Positions 52,547 through 63,204 of a DNA stretch of 64,000 nt are shown piece after piece. Where the stretch lies: the NCBI RefSeq assembly GCF_001043115.1, contig NZ_LFME01000021.1:27914-91913 (forward strand), given 5' to 3'. The notes below the pieces were generated by a model. That model did not search any database, was not told where the DNA came from, and was given only the letters and a program-made list of their open reading frames with translations. Made by a program: the position numbers and the translations under genes. This DNA comes from Xanthomonas sp. NCPPB 1128. Its GTDB lineage: Bacteria; Pseudomonadota; Gammaproteobacteria; Xanthomonadales; Xanthomonadaceae. Every line of letters starts with the position of its first letter. Position 1 is the first letter of the stretch.

Positions 52547-53308
52547 ATGCCTTCCGACCCCGTCCCCATGTCCCTGCCCCGCCACCTGGCCATCATCATG
52601 GATGGCAACGGCCGCTGGGCGCAGCGCCGCCGCCGGCCGCGCGTGATCGGCCACCGTGCCGGCGCCCGCGCGGTCAACCGCACCATCGACTTCTGCCTGG
52701 AGCGCGGCATCGCGGCGCTGACCCTGTTCGCCTTTTCCAGCGAGAACTGGGGGCGCCCGCAGGAGGAAGTGGACGCGCTGATGAAGCTGTTCCTGCATGC
52801 ACTCGACCGCGAGGTCGAGGAACTGCAGCGGCGCGGCGTGCGCGTGCGCTTCATCGGCGACCGTTCGCGCTTCGCGCCGTCGCTGTGCGAGCGCATGGCC
52901 CAGGCCGAGGCGCGCACCCGCGACAATCAGGCCCTGCACCTGTCGATCGCCGCCAGCTACGGCGGCCGCCAGGACATCGCCCTGGCCGCGCGCGCGCTGG
53001 CCGAGGACGTCGCCGCCGGGCGCCTGCGCCCGGAGCAGATCGACGAGGACGCGCTGTCGGCGCGCATGGCGCTGGCCGACCTGCCGCCGCCGGACCTGTT
53101 CATCCGCACCGGCGGCGACCTGCGCATCAGCAACTTCCTGCTGTGGCAGCTGGCCTACACCGAACTGTGGTTCACCGAGACCCTCTGGCCCGAGTTCGGT
53201 CCCGAGGTGCTGCAACAAGCCCTGGACGACTACGCCCGCCGCGAGCGGCGTTTCGGCCTCACCAGCGCGCAGGTCGCCGAAACGGCGACGGAGAACGTTT
53301 CCGCATGA
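52547..53308 (+). CDS. uppS: Undecaprenyl diphosphate synthase (di-trans,poly-cis)
   Basis: A 253-aa cis-prenyltransferase making the C55 lipid carrier for peptidoglycan and O-antigen from FPP and IPP. Motifs: [14 protein letters not shown] (catalytic Asp), [24 protein letters not shown], and [20 protein letters not shown]. Start ATG at 52547, with ATG at 52568 (MSLPRHL) as an alternative; neither has a strong RBS. 17 bp after frr; the stop overlaps the cdsA start. Confidence 0.96.
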   Translation: MPSDPVPMSLPRHLAIIMDGNGRWAQRRRRPRVIGHRAGARAVNRTIDFCLERGIAALTLFAFSSENWGRPQEEVDALMKLFLHALDREVEELQRRGVRVRFIGDRSRFAPSLCERMAQAEARTRDNQALHLSIAASYGGRQDIALAARALAEDVAAGRLRPEQIDEDALSARMALADLPPPDLFIRTGGDLRISNFLLWQLAYTELWFTETLWPEFGPEVLQQALDDYARRERRFGLTSAQVAETATENVSA

Positions 53309-54129
53309 CCCGTACCCGCGTCATCGCCGCGCTGATCATGGCCCCGCTGGCCATCTGCGCCATCCTGCTGCTGCCGACTCAGTGGCTGGTCGCGCTGGCC
53401 GCGTTGATCTTCCTGATCGGCCTGTGGGAATGGCTGAAGCTGGCGGAAGTCGACGACACCCTGCCGCGCACCATCCTGCTGCTGCTCAACCTGCTGCTGA
53501 TGGTGCTGCTGGTGTGGGCCTCGGCCGGCTCGCTGGTGCTGTTCCAGCTGACCACCCTGATCGGTGCCGGCTGGTGGTGCGTGGCCCTGCTGTGGCTGGG
53601 CTTCTACCGCTTCGGCTCCGACCACGCCACCTATGCGCGGGTGTTCAAGCTCGCCGCCGGCACCCTGGCGATCGTGCCGGCCTGGGCCGCGCTGGGTCTG
53701 ATCCATGCCAGCGAGCCGAACGGCCACCGCTGGCTGCTGACCGCGCTGGCCACGGTGTGGGCCGCCGATTCCGGCGCCTATTTCGCCGGCCGCCAGTTCG
53801 GCAAGCACAAGCTGGCGCCGCGGATCAGCCCCAACAAGACCGTGGAAGGCCTGGTCGGCGGCCTGCTGGCCGGCCTGATCGTGGCCGCCGGCTTCGGCTG
53901 GCTGGCCGGGGTGACCCTGCCGCACCTGCCCGGGCTGCTGATCGTGGCCGCGGTCAGCGTGCTGGCCTCGGTGGTCGGCGACCTGTTCGAGAGCCTGCTC
54001 AAGCGCCACGTCGGCGCCAAGGACTCGGGCAACGTGATTCCCGGCCATGGCGGCGTGCTGGACCGGATCGACGGCGTGCTGGCGGCGCTGCCGATCTTCG
54101 CGCTGGGCAAGGACATCTTCGGGTTCTGA
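53305..54129 (+). CDS. cdsA: Phosphatidate cytidylyltransferase (CDP-diglyceride synthase)
   Basis: A 274-aa inner-membrane enzyme converting phosphatidate and CTP to CDP-diacylglycerol, the precursor of all phospholipids here. Seven or eight hydrophobic segments. The full CdsA signature is present near the C-terminus: [20 protein letters not shown] followed by G-V-L-D-R-I-D. ATGA overlap with uppS. Confidence 0.96.
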   Translation: MTRTRVIAALIMAPLAICAILLLPTQWLVALAALIFLIGLWEWLKLAEVDDTLPRTILLLLNLLLMVLLVWASAGSLVLFQLTTLIGAGWWCVALLWLGFYRFGSDHATYARVFKLAAGTLAIVPAWAALGLIHASEPNGHRWLLTALATVWAADSGAYFAGRQFGKHKLAPRISPNKTVEGLVGGLLAGLIVAAGFGWLAGVTLPHLPGLLIVAAVSVLASVVGDLFESLLKRHVGAKDSGNVIPGHGGVLDRIDGVLAALPIFALGKDIFGF

Positions 54130-54134
54130 GGCCG

Positions 54135-55340
54135 GTGAACACGCAACCCAGCAAGGCCGCCACGGTTCGCACCATCGCCGTGCTCGGCGCCACCGGCTCG
54201 ATCGGCGCCTCGGCGCTGGACGTGATCGCGCGCCATCCGCAGCGCCTGCGTGCCGGCGTGCTGGCGGCCGGTCGCAACGTCGACGCGCTGCTGGCGCTGT
54301 GCGCCACGCACCGCCCCGCGCATGCCGTGATCGCCGATCCGGCGCTGTACCCGGCGCTGCGCGACGGCCTGCGCGCGGCCGGGCTGTCGACCCAGGCCCA
54401 TGCCGGCGACGCCGCGCTGGACCAGTTGGTGGCCAGCGACGCCTGCGACAGCGTGGTCGCCGCGATCGTGGGTGCCGCCGGCCTGGCCTCGACCCTGGCC
54501 GCGGCCCGCGCCGGCAAGCGCCTGCTGCTGGCCAACAAGGAAGCGCTGGTGCTGGCCGGCGAACTGGTCACCGCCGCCGCCGCCGCGGCCGGTGCCGAGA
54601 TCATCCCGATCGACAGCGAGCACAACGCCATCTTCCAATGCCTGCGCTCGCGCCAGACCGGCGCCGAGGTGCGGCGGGTGCTGCTGACCGCGTCCGGCGG
54701 CCCGTTCCGCGGCTGGGACCGCGCGCGCCTGCAGACGGTGACCCCGGCGCAGGCCGTGGCGCACCCGAAGTGGTCGATGGGGCCGAAGATCTCGGTCGAT
54801 TCGGCGACGTTGATGAACAAGGGCCTGGAAGTGATCGAGGCCCACCACCTGTTCGCGCTGGCGCCCGAGCGCATCGAGGTGCTGGTGCACCCGCAGAGCC
54901 TGGTGCATTCGCTGGTCGAGTTCATCGACGGTTCGACCCTGGCGCAGATGGGCCTGCCGGACATGCGCACCACCCTGGCGGTGGGTCTGGGCTGGCCGGA
55001 GCGCATCGCCTCCGGGGTCGCCGGGCTGGACCTGCTGGTGCAGGGCCGGCTGGATTTCGAGGCACCGGACCTGGACGCCTTCCCCTGCCTGGGCCTGGCC
55101 TGGCGCGCGATGCAGGCCGGCGGCAGCGCCCCGGCGATCCTGAACGCGGCCAACGAAGTGGCTGTTTCAGCCTTTCTTCAGGGCCGGATCGGTTTCCTAT
55201 CGATTCCTGCGCTGGTCGAGAACGCCCTGACCGAGCTGCCTGCGGTCGCGGCCGATTCCCTGGACGCGTTGCTGGCGGCGGATGCGCACTCGCGCAAGAT
55301 CACCGAACTCGCCATTGCCCGCCACTTCGCCCATGCTTGA
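54135..55340 (+). CDS. dxr: 1-deoxy-D-xylulose 5-phosphate reductoisomerase
   Basis: A 401-aa NADPH enzyme forming MEP in the non-mevalonate isoprenoid pathway; target of fosmidomycin. Motifs: N-terminal Rossmann [46 protein letters not shown] (metal Asp and Glu), [31 protein letters not shown] (active site), A-N-E-V-A-V. Start GTG at 54135, 5 bp after the cdsA stop. Feeds the uppS pathway. Confidence 0.97.
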   Translation: MNTQPSKAATVRTIAVLGATGSIGASALDVIARHPQRLRAGVLAAGRNVDALLALCATHRPAHAVIADPALYPALRDGLRAAGLSTQAHAGDAALDQLVASDACDSVVAAIVGAAGLASTLAAARAGKRLLLANKEALVLAGELVTAAAAAAGAEIIPIDSEHNAIFQCLRSRQTGAEVRRVLLTASGGPFRGWDRARLQTVTPAQAVAHPKWSMGPKISVDSATLMNKGLEVIEAHHLFALAPERIEVLVHPQSLVHSLVEFIDGSTLAQMGLPDMRTTLAVGLGWPERIASGVAGLDLLVQGRLDFEAPDLDAFPCLGLAWRAMQAGGSAPAILNAANEVAVSAFLQGRIGFLSIPALVENALTELPAVAADSLDALLAADAHSRKITELAIARHFAHA

Positions 55341-55366
55341 TCCCCACGCCGCCATGAGCCACGCGC

Positions 55367-56725
55367 ATGGGTAATGTCGTCGGCTCCATCTGGTGGATGC
55401 TGGTCAGCCTGGGCATCCTGGTGACCTTCCACGAGTTCGGCCATTTCTGGGTCGCCCGCCGCTGCGGGGTCAAGGTGCTGCGCTTCTCGGTGGGCTTCGG
55501 CAAGCCGCTGTGGTCGCACTACGACCGCCACGGCACCGAGTTCGCGATCGCCGCGATCCCGCTCGGCGGCTACGTGAAGATGCTCGACGAACGCGAGGGC
55601 GAGGTCGCCCCGGCCGAGCGCGCACAGGCCTTCAACAACAAGAGCGTGTGGCAGCGCATCGCCATCGTCGCCGCCGGCCCCATCGCCAACCTGATCCTGT
55701 GCGTGGCGCTGCTGTGGGCCATGTTCGTGATCGGCAAGCAGGACTACGCGCCCATCGTCGGCCGCGCCGAGGGCCTGGCGCAGCAGGCCGGGTTCCAGCC
55801 CGGCGAGCGCATCGTCCGCGTCGGCGACCGCGACGTCGCGACCTGGAGCGAGGCTGCCATGCAGCTGACAGTGGCCGCCATGGACCGCGAGGACGTGCCG
55901 GTGCAGACCGAGGACGCGCAGGACGGCGCCAGCCATACGCGCACCCTGCGCCTGTCGCAGTTGCCGGTCGGTTTCGACGAGCAGCAGGTGCCGGCCCTGG
56001 CCGGCCTGACCTGGCGCTTCACCCTGCAGCCGGCGGTGATCGCCAATGTCGCCCCCGGCTCGGCCGCCGACGGCGTGCTGCGCCCCGGCGACCGCGTGCT
56101 GGCAGTGGACGGCACCTCGATCACCAGCGCCGACCAGGTCGCGCCACGGGTGCAGGCCCTGGGCCGCGATGGCGGCAACGGCCTGATCGAGGTCGAGCGC
56201 AACGGCGAACGGCTGGCCCTGGAGGTCCATCTCAAGCAGGCCGCCGGCCCCGGCGCGCCGACCTGGAAGCTGGGCGTCGGCATCGGCGAACAGCGCCGCC
56301 CGGCCTACGACGCCACCCTGCGCTACGGCCCGCTGGCGGCGATCCCGGTCGCCTTCCGCGAGACCGGCCGGCTGGCCGGCGACACGCTCGGCATCCTGCG
56401 CCGCATGCTGACCGGCGAGGCCTCGCTGAAGAACGTTTCCGGCCCGATCACCATCGCCAAGGTCGCCAACGTCTCGGCCAAGCAGGGCCCGGACTGGTTC
56501 CTGAATTTCCTGGCCCTGCTGTCGCTGAGCCTGGCGATCATGAACCTGCTGCCGATCCCGATCTTGGACGGCGGGCACTTGCTGTATTACCTTATCGAGT
56601 TGGTCAAGGGCAGCCCGCTGAGCGAGCGCGCCATGGCGGCAGGGCAATTCGTGGGCCTGACGTTGCTGGCTGGACTGATGGGGTTGGCGTTCTACAACGA
56701 CCTCTTCGGCCAGGCGCTGCGATGA
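55367..56725 (+). CDS. rseP: Site-2 intramembrane metalloprotease RseP
   Basis: A 452-aa inner-membrane zinc protease that cleaves anti-sigma-E (RseA) after DegS-type cleavage and removes remnant signal peptides. Zinc motif HEFGH with His22, Glu23 and His26; third ligand in NLLPIPILDGGH (Asp near 401); periplasmic PDZ pair (G-F-Q-P-G-E-R-I-V-R-V-G-D and NVAPGSAADGVLRPGDRVLA). Four membrane segments. The position before bamA couples envelope-stress control to OMP assembly, as in many Proteobacteria. Confidence 0.97.
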   Translation: MGNVVGSIWWMLVSLGILVTFHEFGHFWVARRCGVKVLRFSVGFGKPLWSHYDRHGTEFAIAAIPLGGYVKMLDEREGEVAPAERAQAFNNKSVWQRIAIVAAGPIANLILCVALLWAMFVIGKQDYAPIVGRAEGLAQQAGFQPGERIVRVGDRDVATWSEAAMQLTVAAMDREDVPVQTEDAQDGASHTRTLRLSQLPVGFDEQQVPALAGLTWRFTLQPAVIANVAPGSAADGVLRPGDRVLAVDGTSITSADQVAPRVQALGRDGGNGLIEVERNGERLALEVHLKQAAGPGAPTWKLGVGIGEQRRPAYDATLRYGPLAAIPVAFRETGRLAGDTLGILRRMLTGEASLKNVSGPITIAKVANVSAKQGPDWFLNFLALLSLSLAIMNLLPIPILDGGHLLYYLIELVKGSPLSERAMAAGQFVGLTLLAGLMGLAFYNDLFGQALR

Positions 56726-56805
56726 CCCGTGCCGATCCACTCGACCCGCTGTCGTCTTGCGCCGGCGCCCATGCAACAACGATATCGACCTCTACCGGAC
56801 GTGAC

Positions 56806-59226
56806 ATGACGAGATTTCCCACTCGCCGCCTGCTTGCCCTCGCCCTCGCCGCCAGCCTCAGCCTGCCGGCCCTGGCCCAGGTAGCGGAGCCCTTCACCGC
56901 CAGCGACATCCGCGTCGACGGGCTGCAACGCATTTCGTCCGGCACCGTGTTCACCTACCTGCCGGTGGAACGCGGCGACAGCGTGGACGAGGCCAAGGTC
57001 GCCGAGGCGATCCGTGCGCTGTACCGCACCGGCTTCTTCGAGGACGTGCGCGTCGACCGCCAGGGCAACATCCTGGTGGTGACGGTCAAGGAACGTCCGG
57101 CGATCAACAAGCTGACCGTCACCGGCAACAAGGACATCAAGAGCGAGGAACTGCTCAAGGGCCTGTCCGACATCGGCCTCAGCGAAGGTGGCACCTTCGA
57201 CCGGCTGAGCCTGGACCGGGTGACCCAGGAACTGACCCGCCAGTACAACAACCGCGGCAAGTACAACGTCGAGATCACCCCGACGGTCAGCCCGCTGGAC
57301 CGCAACCGCGTCGATGTGGCCATCGCGATCAAGGAAGGCAAGGCGGCCAAGATCCGCCACGTCAACCTGATCGGCACCGAGAAGTTCCTCAACAAGGACA
57401 TCCTGGAGAACTGGGAGTCGCGCGAGCACAACTGGCTGTCCTGGTACCGCCGCGACGACCAGTACTCCAAGGAAAAGTTGTCCGGCGACCTGGAGAAGCT
57501 CAACTCCTGGTACCTGGACCGCGGCTATGTCGACTTCAGCGTCGACTCCACCCAGGTCGCGATCAGCCCCGACAAGCGCGACATGTACCTGACCGCCGGC
57601 ATCACCGAAGGCGAGCAGTACAAGATCTCCGACATCAAGGTCACCGGCGACACCATCCTGCCGCAGGAAGAGATCGAGAAGCTGGTGATCCCCAAGGCCG
57701 GCGACACCTTCTCGCGCGCGCTGCTGGAATACAGTTCCGACGCGATTACCAACACCCTGAGCAACATCGGCTACGCCTTCGCCAAGGTCACCCCGATCCC
57801 GACCACCGACCGCGAGAAGCGCACGGTGGCGGTGAACCTGCAGGTGACGCCCGGCCCGCGCGTGTCGGTGCGGCGCATCGTGTTCCGCGGCAACACCCGC
57901 ACCTCCGACGAAGTGCTGCGCCGCGAAATGCGCCAGTTCGAGGACACCTGGTACTCGCAGGCGGCGATCGACCGCTCCAAGATCCGCCTGCAGCGCCTGG
58001 GCTACTTCGAATCGGTGGACGTGGAAACGCCGCCGGTGCCGGGCAGCAACGACAAGGTCGACGTGGTCTACAACGTCAAGGAGACCACCTCGGGCAGCTT
58101 CACCTTCGGCCTGGGCTATTCGCAGACCTACGGCGTCACCACCTCGGTGCAGCTGTCGCAGAACAACTTCCTCGGCGGCGGCAACCGCGTCGCGGTGGAC
58201 GCCTCGCGCAGCAGCTACCAGGAGCGCTACGCGTTCTCCTACACCAACCCGTTCTTCACCGACGACGGCGTGTCGCTGGGCTACAACCTGTCGTGGCGCA
58301 AGCTGGATTATTCCGACTTCGGCACCGCGCAGTACAACAGCACCAACGGCGCGGCGCAGGTGATCTTCGGCGTGCCGATCACCGAGACCGACAGCGTCTC
58401 GCTGATGTTCGGCATCGACAGCAACCAGATCACCACCTACCCCGGCTTCACCCCGCAGGCGATCATCAACTACATCGACGCGATGGGGACCAAGACCTTC
58501 CACGCCTGGCGCAGCGAACTGGGCTGGGCGCGCGACACCCGCAACGACTACTTCATGCCCACCCGCGGCATGTACCAGCGCGTCGGCCTGGAAGCCACCC
58601 TGCCCGGCTCGACCGTGGAGTACTGGAAGCTCAACTACCAGATCTCCAAGTACTGGCCGATCTCGCCGGCGCTGGTGCTCAACACCCGCGCGGAGTTCGG
58701 CTACGGCGACAGCTACGGCAGCGACGTCTCGCGCGACATCTGCGGCGTCACCGTGCCCAATGCGCAGGGCACGCCGGTCTACAACCCGCAGGCCTGCGAC
58801 GGCACCAACCTGGTCCGCCGCGTCACCGCCTCCGGCCTGCCGTTCTACGAGAACTTCTACGCCGGCGGCACCAACTCGGTCCGCGGCTTCGAGGACAACA
58901 CCCTCGGCCCGCGCTCGGAGGCCACCGCCTCGTACAGCCGCGGCCAGCCGCTGGGTGGCTCGTTCAAGACCGTGGGCTCGGCGGAAATGTACTTCCCGAA
59001 GCTGTTCGACAGCCCGTCGGCGCGCATCTCGGCCTTCGTGGACGTCGGCAATGTGTTCAATGGCGTGGACAACTTCAAGTCCAACCAGCTGCGCGCCTCG
59101 ACGGGTATCGCCTTGCTGTGGCGCGCGCCGGTCGGCCCGATCTCGATCAGCTATGCGGTTCCGCTGAAGAAGGAAGACAACGACGAGATCGAGCGCCTGC
59201 AGTTCACGTTCGGCGGTCAGTTCTGA
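56806..59226 (+). CDS. bamA: Outer-membrane protein assembly factor BamA
   Basis: An 806-aa Omp85 core of the BAM complex. Signal peptide RLLALALAASLSLPALAQ; five POTRA domains (about 25-425, the first F-T-A-S-D-I-R-V-D-G-L-Q-R-I and V-F-T-Y-L-P-V), then a 16-strand barrel with the conserved lid/L6 motif N-S-V-R-G-F-E-D-N and ending Q-F-T-F-G-G-Q-F with a C-terminal Phe. ATG at 56806 sits ~80 bp after rseP; an upstream in-frame ATG at the rseP stop would precede the signal peptide with 28 extra residues and is less likely. Confidence 0.98.
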   Translation: MTRFPTRRLLALALAASLSLPALAQVAEPFTASDIRVDGLQRISSGTVFTYLPVERGDSVDEAKVAEAIRALYRTGFFEDVRVDRQGNILVVTVKERPAINKLTVTGNKDIKSEELLKGLSDIGLSEGGTFDRLSLDRVTQELTRQYNNRGKYNVEITPTVSPLDRNRVDVAIAIKEGKAAKIRHVNLIGTEKFLNKDILENWESREHNWLSWYRRDDQYSKEKLSGDLEKLNSWYLDRGYVDFSVDSTQVAISPDKRDMYLTAGITEGEQYKISDIKVTGDTILPQEEIEKLVIPKAGDTFSRALLEYSSDAITNTLSNIGYAFAKVTPIPTTDREKRTVAVNLQVTPGPRVSVRRIVFRGNTRTSDEVLRREMRQFEDTWYSQAAIDRSKIRLQRLGYFESVDVETPPVPGSNDKVDVVYNVKETTSGSFTFGLGYSQTYGVTTSVQLSQNNFLGGGNRVAVDASRSSYQERYAFSYTNPFFTDDGVSLGYNLSWRKLDYSDFGTAQYNSTNGAAQVIFGVPITETDSVSLMFGIDSNQITTYPGFTPQAIINYIDAMGTKTFHAWRSELGWARDTRNDYFMPTRGMYQRVGLEATLPGSTVEYWKLNYQISKYWPISPALVLNTRAEFGYGDSYGSDVSRDICGVTVPNAQGTPVYNPQACDGTNLVRRVTASGLPFYENFYAGGTNSVRGFEDNTLGPRSEATASYSRGQPLGGSFKTVGSAEMYFPKLFDSPSARISAFVDVGNVFNGVDNFKSNQLRASTGIALLWRAPVGPISISYAVPLKKEDNDEIERLQFTFGGQF

Positions 59227-59310
59227 CGAACTGCCCACCCGCTGCCAGGGTGAAACTCTGGCAGCCCAGGTTTTCGCTGCGCGAACACCTGGCCGGGGCT
59301 TGGCCTGCCT

Positions 59311-59467
59311 AATCCCCCGCGTCTTCGGCGCGCCCCCTTTAACAAAAGGGGGCGCGCGCCATCGCATTCGCGCTGACGCCCCACGATTCGCGTTGCGAAT
59401 CGCGGGCCCCGGCTCATTACTTTCCGAATCCCCGCGCCTTCGGCGCGCCCCCTTTACCAAAGGGGGC
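59311..59467. repeat. Two direct copies of a GC-rich hairpin repeat after bamA
   Basis: Copies at 59311-59353 and 59427-59467 share (c)ccgcg(t/c)cttcggcgcg then ccccctttaacaaaaggggg. Each holds a perfect stem (gcgcgccccctttt-type, 59328-59357; gccccctttaccaaagggggc, 59447-59467). The first can end bamA transcripts from either side, the second is followed by ttt. The 370-bp gap bamA-lpxD holds no gene. Confidence 0.75.
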
Positions 59468-59561
59468 TTTACTCCAGTAGGCTGATCCTCATCTGTAGGT
59501 TGATCGTGGCTGTTCGGGCGGTGTCGCGCGAGCGGGTCGCACGCCCTACGCGGCAGTACGT

Positions 59562-59590
59562 ATGACCGGGTTGGTGGCACACGGTAGAAT
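59562..59590 (+). promoter_or_regulatory. lpxD: Putative lpxD promoter next to the start codon
   Basis: -35-like atgacc (59562-59567), 17-bp spacer, -10 tagaat (59585-59590). The -10 ends 6 bp before the GTG, so transcription would begin at or next to the start codon, giving a leaderless mRNA; no RBS is visible before the GTG. Confidence 0.45.
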
Positions 59591-59596
59591 CGCCCG

Positions 59597-60619
59597 GTGA
59601 ATACTTCGACCTATACCGCTGACGAGATCGCCGAGCGTTTCGGGCTGCAGGTGCATGGCGACGGCAGCGTCGCGGTGCGCGGCGTGGCCACGCTGGCACA
59701 GGCCGGCCCGGGGCAGCTCAGCTTCCTGGCCAATCCCCGCTATCGCGCGCAACTGGCCGACAGCACCGCGGCGATCGTGGTGCTGCGCGCCGACGACGCC
59801 GAGGCGGCGCCCGGGACCGCGCTGATCGCGCGCGACCCGTATGTCGCCTTCGCCAAGATCGCCGCGCTGTTCGATGCGGCACCGGCGCGGCCGCCCGGCA
59901 TCCATCCCAGCGCCAGCATCGATCCCAGCGCGCAGGTCGCGGCGAGTGCGCACGTCGGCGCGTTCGTCAGCATCGGCGCGCGCAGCGTGGTCGGCGAGGG
60001 CTGCGTGATCGGCCCCGGCTGCGTGATCGGCGAGGACTGCCAGGTCGGCGCGGGCAGCGAACTGATCGCCCGCGTCACCCTGGTCACCCGGGTGCGCATG
60101 GGCCAACGCGTGCGCGTGCATCCCGGTGCGGTGCTCGGCGCCGACGGCTTCGGCCTGGCGATGGACGCCGGCCGCTGGATCAAGGTGCCGCAACTGGGCG
60201 GCGTCAGCATCGGCGACGATTGCGAGATCGGCGCCAACACCTGCGTGGACCGCGGCGCGCTGGAAGACACCACCCTCGAAGAAGACGTGCGCCTGGACAA
60301 CCTGGTGCAGGTCGCGCACAACGTGCACATCGGCGCGCACAGCGCCATCGCCGGCTGCACCGGCATCGCCGGCAGCGCCAAGATCGGCCGCTACGTGATG
60401 CTCGGCGGCGCGGTCGGCGTGGTCGGCCACCTGGAGATCTGCGACAAGGTCGTGGTCACCGGCAAGTCGGTCGTGCGCAACTCCATCCACGCGCCGGGCG
60501 AGTATTCGTCCGGCACCCCATTGACCGACAACCGCACGTGGCGCAAGAACGCCGCGCGCTTCAAACAGCTCGATGCCCTGGCCCGTCGCATCCTGTCTGT
60601 CAGCAAGGAGAAGGAATGA
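59597..60619 (+). CDS. lpxD: UDP-3-O-(3-hydroxyacyl)glucosamine N-acyltransferase
   Basis: A 340-aa trimeric left-handed beta-helix enzyme for the third lipid A step, adding the N-linked 3-hydroxyacyl chain from ACP. The N-terminal uridine-binding domain has G-D-G-S-V-A-V-R-G-V-A-T-L-A-Q-A and G-Q-L-S-F-L-A-N-P; hexapeptide repeats from ~100; the catalytic His region is NLVQVAHNVHIGAHSAIAG, followed by T-G-I-A-G-S. The C-terminal helix ends S-V-S-K-E-K-E. Start GTG at 59597 without clear RBS. Confidence 0.97.
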   Translation: MNTSTYTADEIAERFGLQVHGDGSVAVRGVATLAQAGPGQLSFLANPRYRAQLADSTAAIVVLRADDAEAAPGTALIARDPYVAFAKIAALFDAAPARPPGIHPSASIDPSAQVAASAHVGAFVSIGARSVVGEGCVIGPGCVIGEDCQVGAGSELIARVTLVTRVRMGQRVRVHPGAVLGADGFGLAMDAGRWIKVPQLGGVSIGDDCEIGANTCVDRGALEDTTLEEDVRLDNLVQVAHNVHIGAHSAIAGCTGIAGSAKIGRYVMLGGAVGVVGHLEICDKVVVTGKSVVRNSIHAPGEYSSGTPLTDNRTWRKNAARFKQLDALARRILSVSKEKE

Positions 60620-61086
60620 GCCACGATCAGCCCCTGCCGGACGCCACCCTGCCGGACATCAACCAGATCCGCGCACTGCTTCCGCATCGCTACCCGTTCC
60701 TGCTGGTGGACAAGGTGGTCTCGCTGGATTTCGAGAACCGCCGGATCGTCGCGCACAAGAACGTGAGCATCAACGAGCCGTACTTCCAGGGCCATTTCCC
60801 CGGCCAGCCGATCATGCCGGGCGTGCTGATCATCGAGGCGCTGGCGCAGGCCGGCGGCATCCTGACCCAGCTGGCGATGGGCCGCGACGCGCAGTCCAAG
60901 CTGTTCTACATGGTCAAGGTCGACAACGCCCGCTTCAACGCCCAGGTGGTGCCCGGCGACGTGCTGGAGCTGCACGTGGAGATCAAGCGGGTGATCCGCA
61001 ACATGGCGGTGTACTACGGCGAAGCCAAGGTCGACGGCAAGGTCGTGGCCTGCGCCGAAGTGCTGTGCGCCGGCACCCGCGAATGA
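60616..61086 (+). CDS. fabZ: (3R)-hydroxyacyl-ACP dehydratase FabZ
   Basis: A 156-aa hot-dog-fold dehydratase of type II fatty-acid synthesis, supplying and competing for the 3-hydroxyacyl-ACP used by LpxA and LpxD. Motifs: [34 protein letters not shown] (catalytic His and Glu). ATGA overlap with lpxD. Confidence 0.97.
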   Translation: MSHDQPLPDATLPDINQIRALLPHRYPFLLVDKVVSLDFENRRIVAHKNVSINEPYFQGHFPGQPIMPGVLIIEALAQAGGILTQLAMGRDAQSKLFYMVKVDNARFNAQVVPGDVLELHVEIKRVIRNMAVYYGEAKVDGKVVACAEVLCAGTRE

Positions 61087-61105
61087 CCCTGGCAGGAGAC
61101 CTGCG

Positions 61106-61897
61106 ATGAGCGCCAACGCTCCCCTGATTCACCCCTCCGCGATCATCGACCCTGGCGCGACACTCGCCGCCGACGTGCGCGTCGGCGCCTTCACCGTGAT
61201 CGGCGCCGAGGTGGAGATCGGCGAAGGCTGCGAGATCGGCTCGCATTGCAGCATCGTCGGCCCGACCCGGCTGGGCCGCGACAACCGCCTGGTCGGCCAC
61301 GTCGCGCTCGGCGGCGACCCGCAGGACAAGAAGTTCGCCGGCGAACGCACCGAACTGGTGATCGGCGATCGCAACGTGATCCGCGAGTTCGTCACCGTCA
61401 GCCGCGGCACCGGCAGCGGCGGCGGCATCACACGGGTCGGCAGCGACAACTGGTTCCTCGCCTACACCCACGTCGCCCACGATTGCATCGTCGGCAACCA
61501 CTGCGTGTTCTCCAACAACACCACCCTGGCCGGGCACGTGGAAGTGGGCGACCACGTGATCATCAGCGGCTTCGCCGGCGCGCACCAGTTCTGCCGCATC
61601 GGCGATCACGCCTTCCTCGGCATGGGCGCACTGATCAACGGCGACGTGCCGCCGTACACCATGGTCGGCGGCAATTCTCTGGGCCGCCCCCGCGGCATCA
61701 ACAGCGAAGGGCTGAAGCGCCGCGGCTTCGATCCCGAGCGCGTGGCCGCGATCAAGCGCGCCTACCGCGCGCTGTACGTGGCCGGCCTGCCGCTGGCCGA
61801 GGCCAAGCACCAGTTGGCGGTGCTGGCCGAAGGCAGCGAGGACGTGCGCGCGATGCTGGAATTCATCGAATCCAGCGAGCGGCCGTTGTTGCGATGA
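61106..61897 (+). CDS. lpxA: UDP-N-acetylglucosamine O-acyltransferase
   Basis: A 263-aa left-handed beta-helix trimer for the first step of lipid A synthesis, transferring 3-hydroxyacyl to the 3-OH of UDP-GlcNAc. Hexapeptide repeats throughout; catalytic His in [31 protein letters not shown]; the C-terminal helical domain begins G-L-K-R-R-G-F. ATG at 61106, 19 bp after fabZ. The stop overlaps lpxB (ATGA). Confidence 0.97.
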   Translation: MSANAPLIHPSAIIDPGATLAADVRVGAFTVIGAEVEIGEGCEIGSHCSIVGPTRLGRDNRLVGHVALGGDPQDKKFAGERTELVIGDRNVIREFVTVSRGTGSGGGITRVGSDNWFLAYTHVAHDCIVGNHCVFSNNTTLAGHVEVGDHVIISGFAGAHQFCRIGDHAFLGMGALINGDVPPYTMVGGNSLGRPRGINSEGLKRRGFDPERVAAIKRAYRALYVAGLPLAEAKHQLAVLAEGSEDVRAMLEFIESSERPLLR

Positions 61898-63204
61898 ACG
61901 CCGGGAGTCGGGAGTCGGGATTGGGGATTGGCAACGGCAGCATTGCCGGTGCCGATCGCGCCGCTTCCGCTGTTGCGAATCCCCACTCCCCACTCCTCAA
62001 TCCCCGCGCAGCACCGCTGCGCATCGCCCTGGTCGCCGGCGAAGCCTCCGGCGACCTGCTGGGCGCGGGGCTGATCGAGGCGCTGCGCGCGCGCTATCCC
62101 GACGCCGAGTTCGCCGGGGTCGGCGGCGAGGCAATGCGCCAGGCCGGGTGCCAGACCTGGTTCGATGCCAGCGAGCTGGCGGTGATGGGCCTGCTGGAAG
62201 TGCTGCGGCATCTGCCGCGCCTGCTCAAGCTGCGCCGCGCGCTGCGCGAGCGGCTGCTGGCCTGGCGTCCGGACGTGTTCGTCGGCATCGACGCGCCCGA
62301 CTTCAACCTGGGCGTGGAGCGCTGGCTGAAGCAGCGCGGGCTGCGCACCGTGCATTACGTCAGTCCGTCGGTATGGGCCTGGCGCGAGCAGCGCGCGGCC
62401 AAGATCGGTGCCAGCGCCGACCGGGTGCTGTGCCTGTTCCCGATGGAGCCGCCGATCTACGCCAAGCACGGCGTGGACGCGCGCTTCGTCGGCCACCCGA
62501 TGGCCGATGCGATCGCGTTGCACGCCGACCGTGGCGCGGCGCGCGCCGCCCTCGGCGTGGCCGCCGACGTGCCGGTGCTGGCGGTGCTGCCGGGCAGCCG
62601 CCTGGGCGAGATCGGCAAGCTCGGCGACACCTTCTTCGCCGCCGCCGCGCAGGTGCTGCAGCAGCTTCCGAACGCGCGCGTGCTGGTGCCGGCCGCCAAT
62701 GCCGCGTGCAAGGCGCTGATCGCCGAGCAACTCGCGCGTTCGGCCCTGCCGGCGGCGGCCACCCAGGTGCTGGACGGCGACGCGCGCACCGCGCTGCTCG
62801 CCGCCGATGCGGTGCTGCTGGCGTCCGGCACCGCGACCCTGGAAGCCATGCTGGTGAAGCGACCGATGGTGGTCGGCTACAAGGTCGCTCCGCTCACCTA
62901 CCGCATCGTCAAGGCGCTGGGCCTGCTGAAGGTGGACCGCTACGCCCTGCCCAACATCCTCGCCGGCCACGACCTGGCGCCGGAACTGATGCAGGACGCC
63001 TGCACCCCCGACGCCCTGGCCGCCGCGCTGCTGCACTGGCTGCGCAACCCGCAGGCGGTGGCGGCGCTGCAGCCGGAGTACGAACGCCTGCATCTGCTGC
63101 TGCGCCAGGACGCCTCGGCGCGCGCGGCCGATGCGGTGCTCGAAGTGCTTGAGAGCCGGGATTCGGGAATCGGGAATCGGGAATCGTCAGGAGCAAGGGC
63201 ATGA
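61894..63204 (+). CDS. lpxB: Lipid-A-disaccharide synthase with repeat-derived N-terminal extension
   Basis: A 436-aa GT19-family glycosyltransferase joining UDP-2,3-diacylglucosamine and lipid X. The family core starts only at residue ~42 ([20 protein letters not shown]). Further motifs: [34 protein letters not shown] and L-A-S-G-T-A-T-L-E. The first ~40 residues ([20 protein letters not shown]...) and the last ~15 ([17 protein letters not shown]) are translations of 7-bp-period arrays and unlike LpxB. The ATG at 61894 couples to lpxA; a later start in the array is possible, but no good ATG exists before the core. Confidence 0.95.
   Translation: MNAGSRESGLGIGNGSIAGADRAASAVANPHSPLLNPRAAPLRIALVAGEASGDLLGAGLIEALRARYPDAEFAGVGGEAMRQAGCQTWFDASELAVMGLLEVLRHLPRLLKLRRALRERLLAWRPDVFVGIDAPDFNLGVERWLKQRGLRTVHYVSPSVWAWREQRAAKIGASADRVLCLFPMEPPIYAKHGVDARFVGHPMADAIALHADRGAARAALGVAADVPVLAVLPGSRLGEIGKLGDTFFAAAAQVLQQLPNARVLVPAANAACKALIAEQLARSALPAAATQVLDGDARTALLAADAVLLASGTATLEAMLVKRPMVVGYKVAPLTYRIVKALGLLKVDRYALPNILAGHDLAPELMQDACTPDALAAALLHWLRNPQAVAALQPEYERLHLLLRQDASARAADAVLEVLESRDSGIGNRESSGARA
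61902..62007. repeat. Inverted pair of 7-bp-period arrays inside the 5' end of lpxB
   Basis: Forward ccgggagtcgggagtcggga then ttggggattg (61902-61931) and reverse gaatccccactccccactcc then tcaatccccgc (61977-62007), with a 45-bp interior beginning gcaac and ending gttgc. The whole element is in frame with lpxB and free of stops. Confidence 0.8.
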
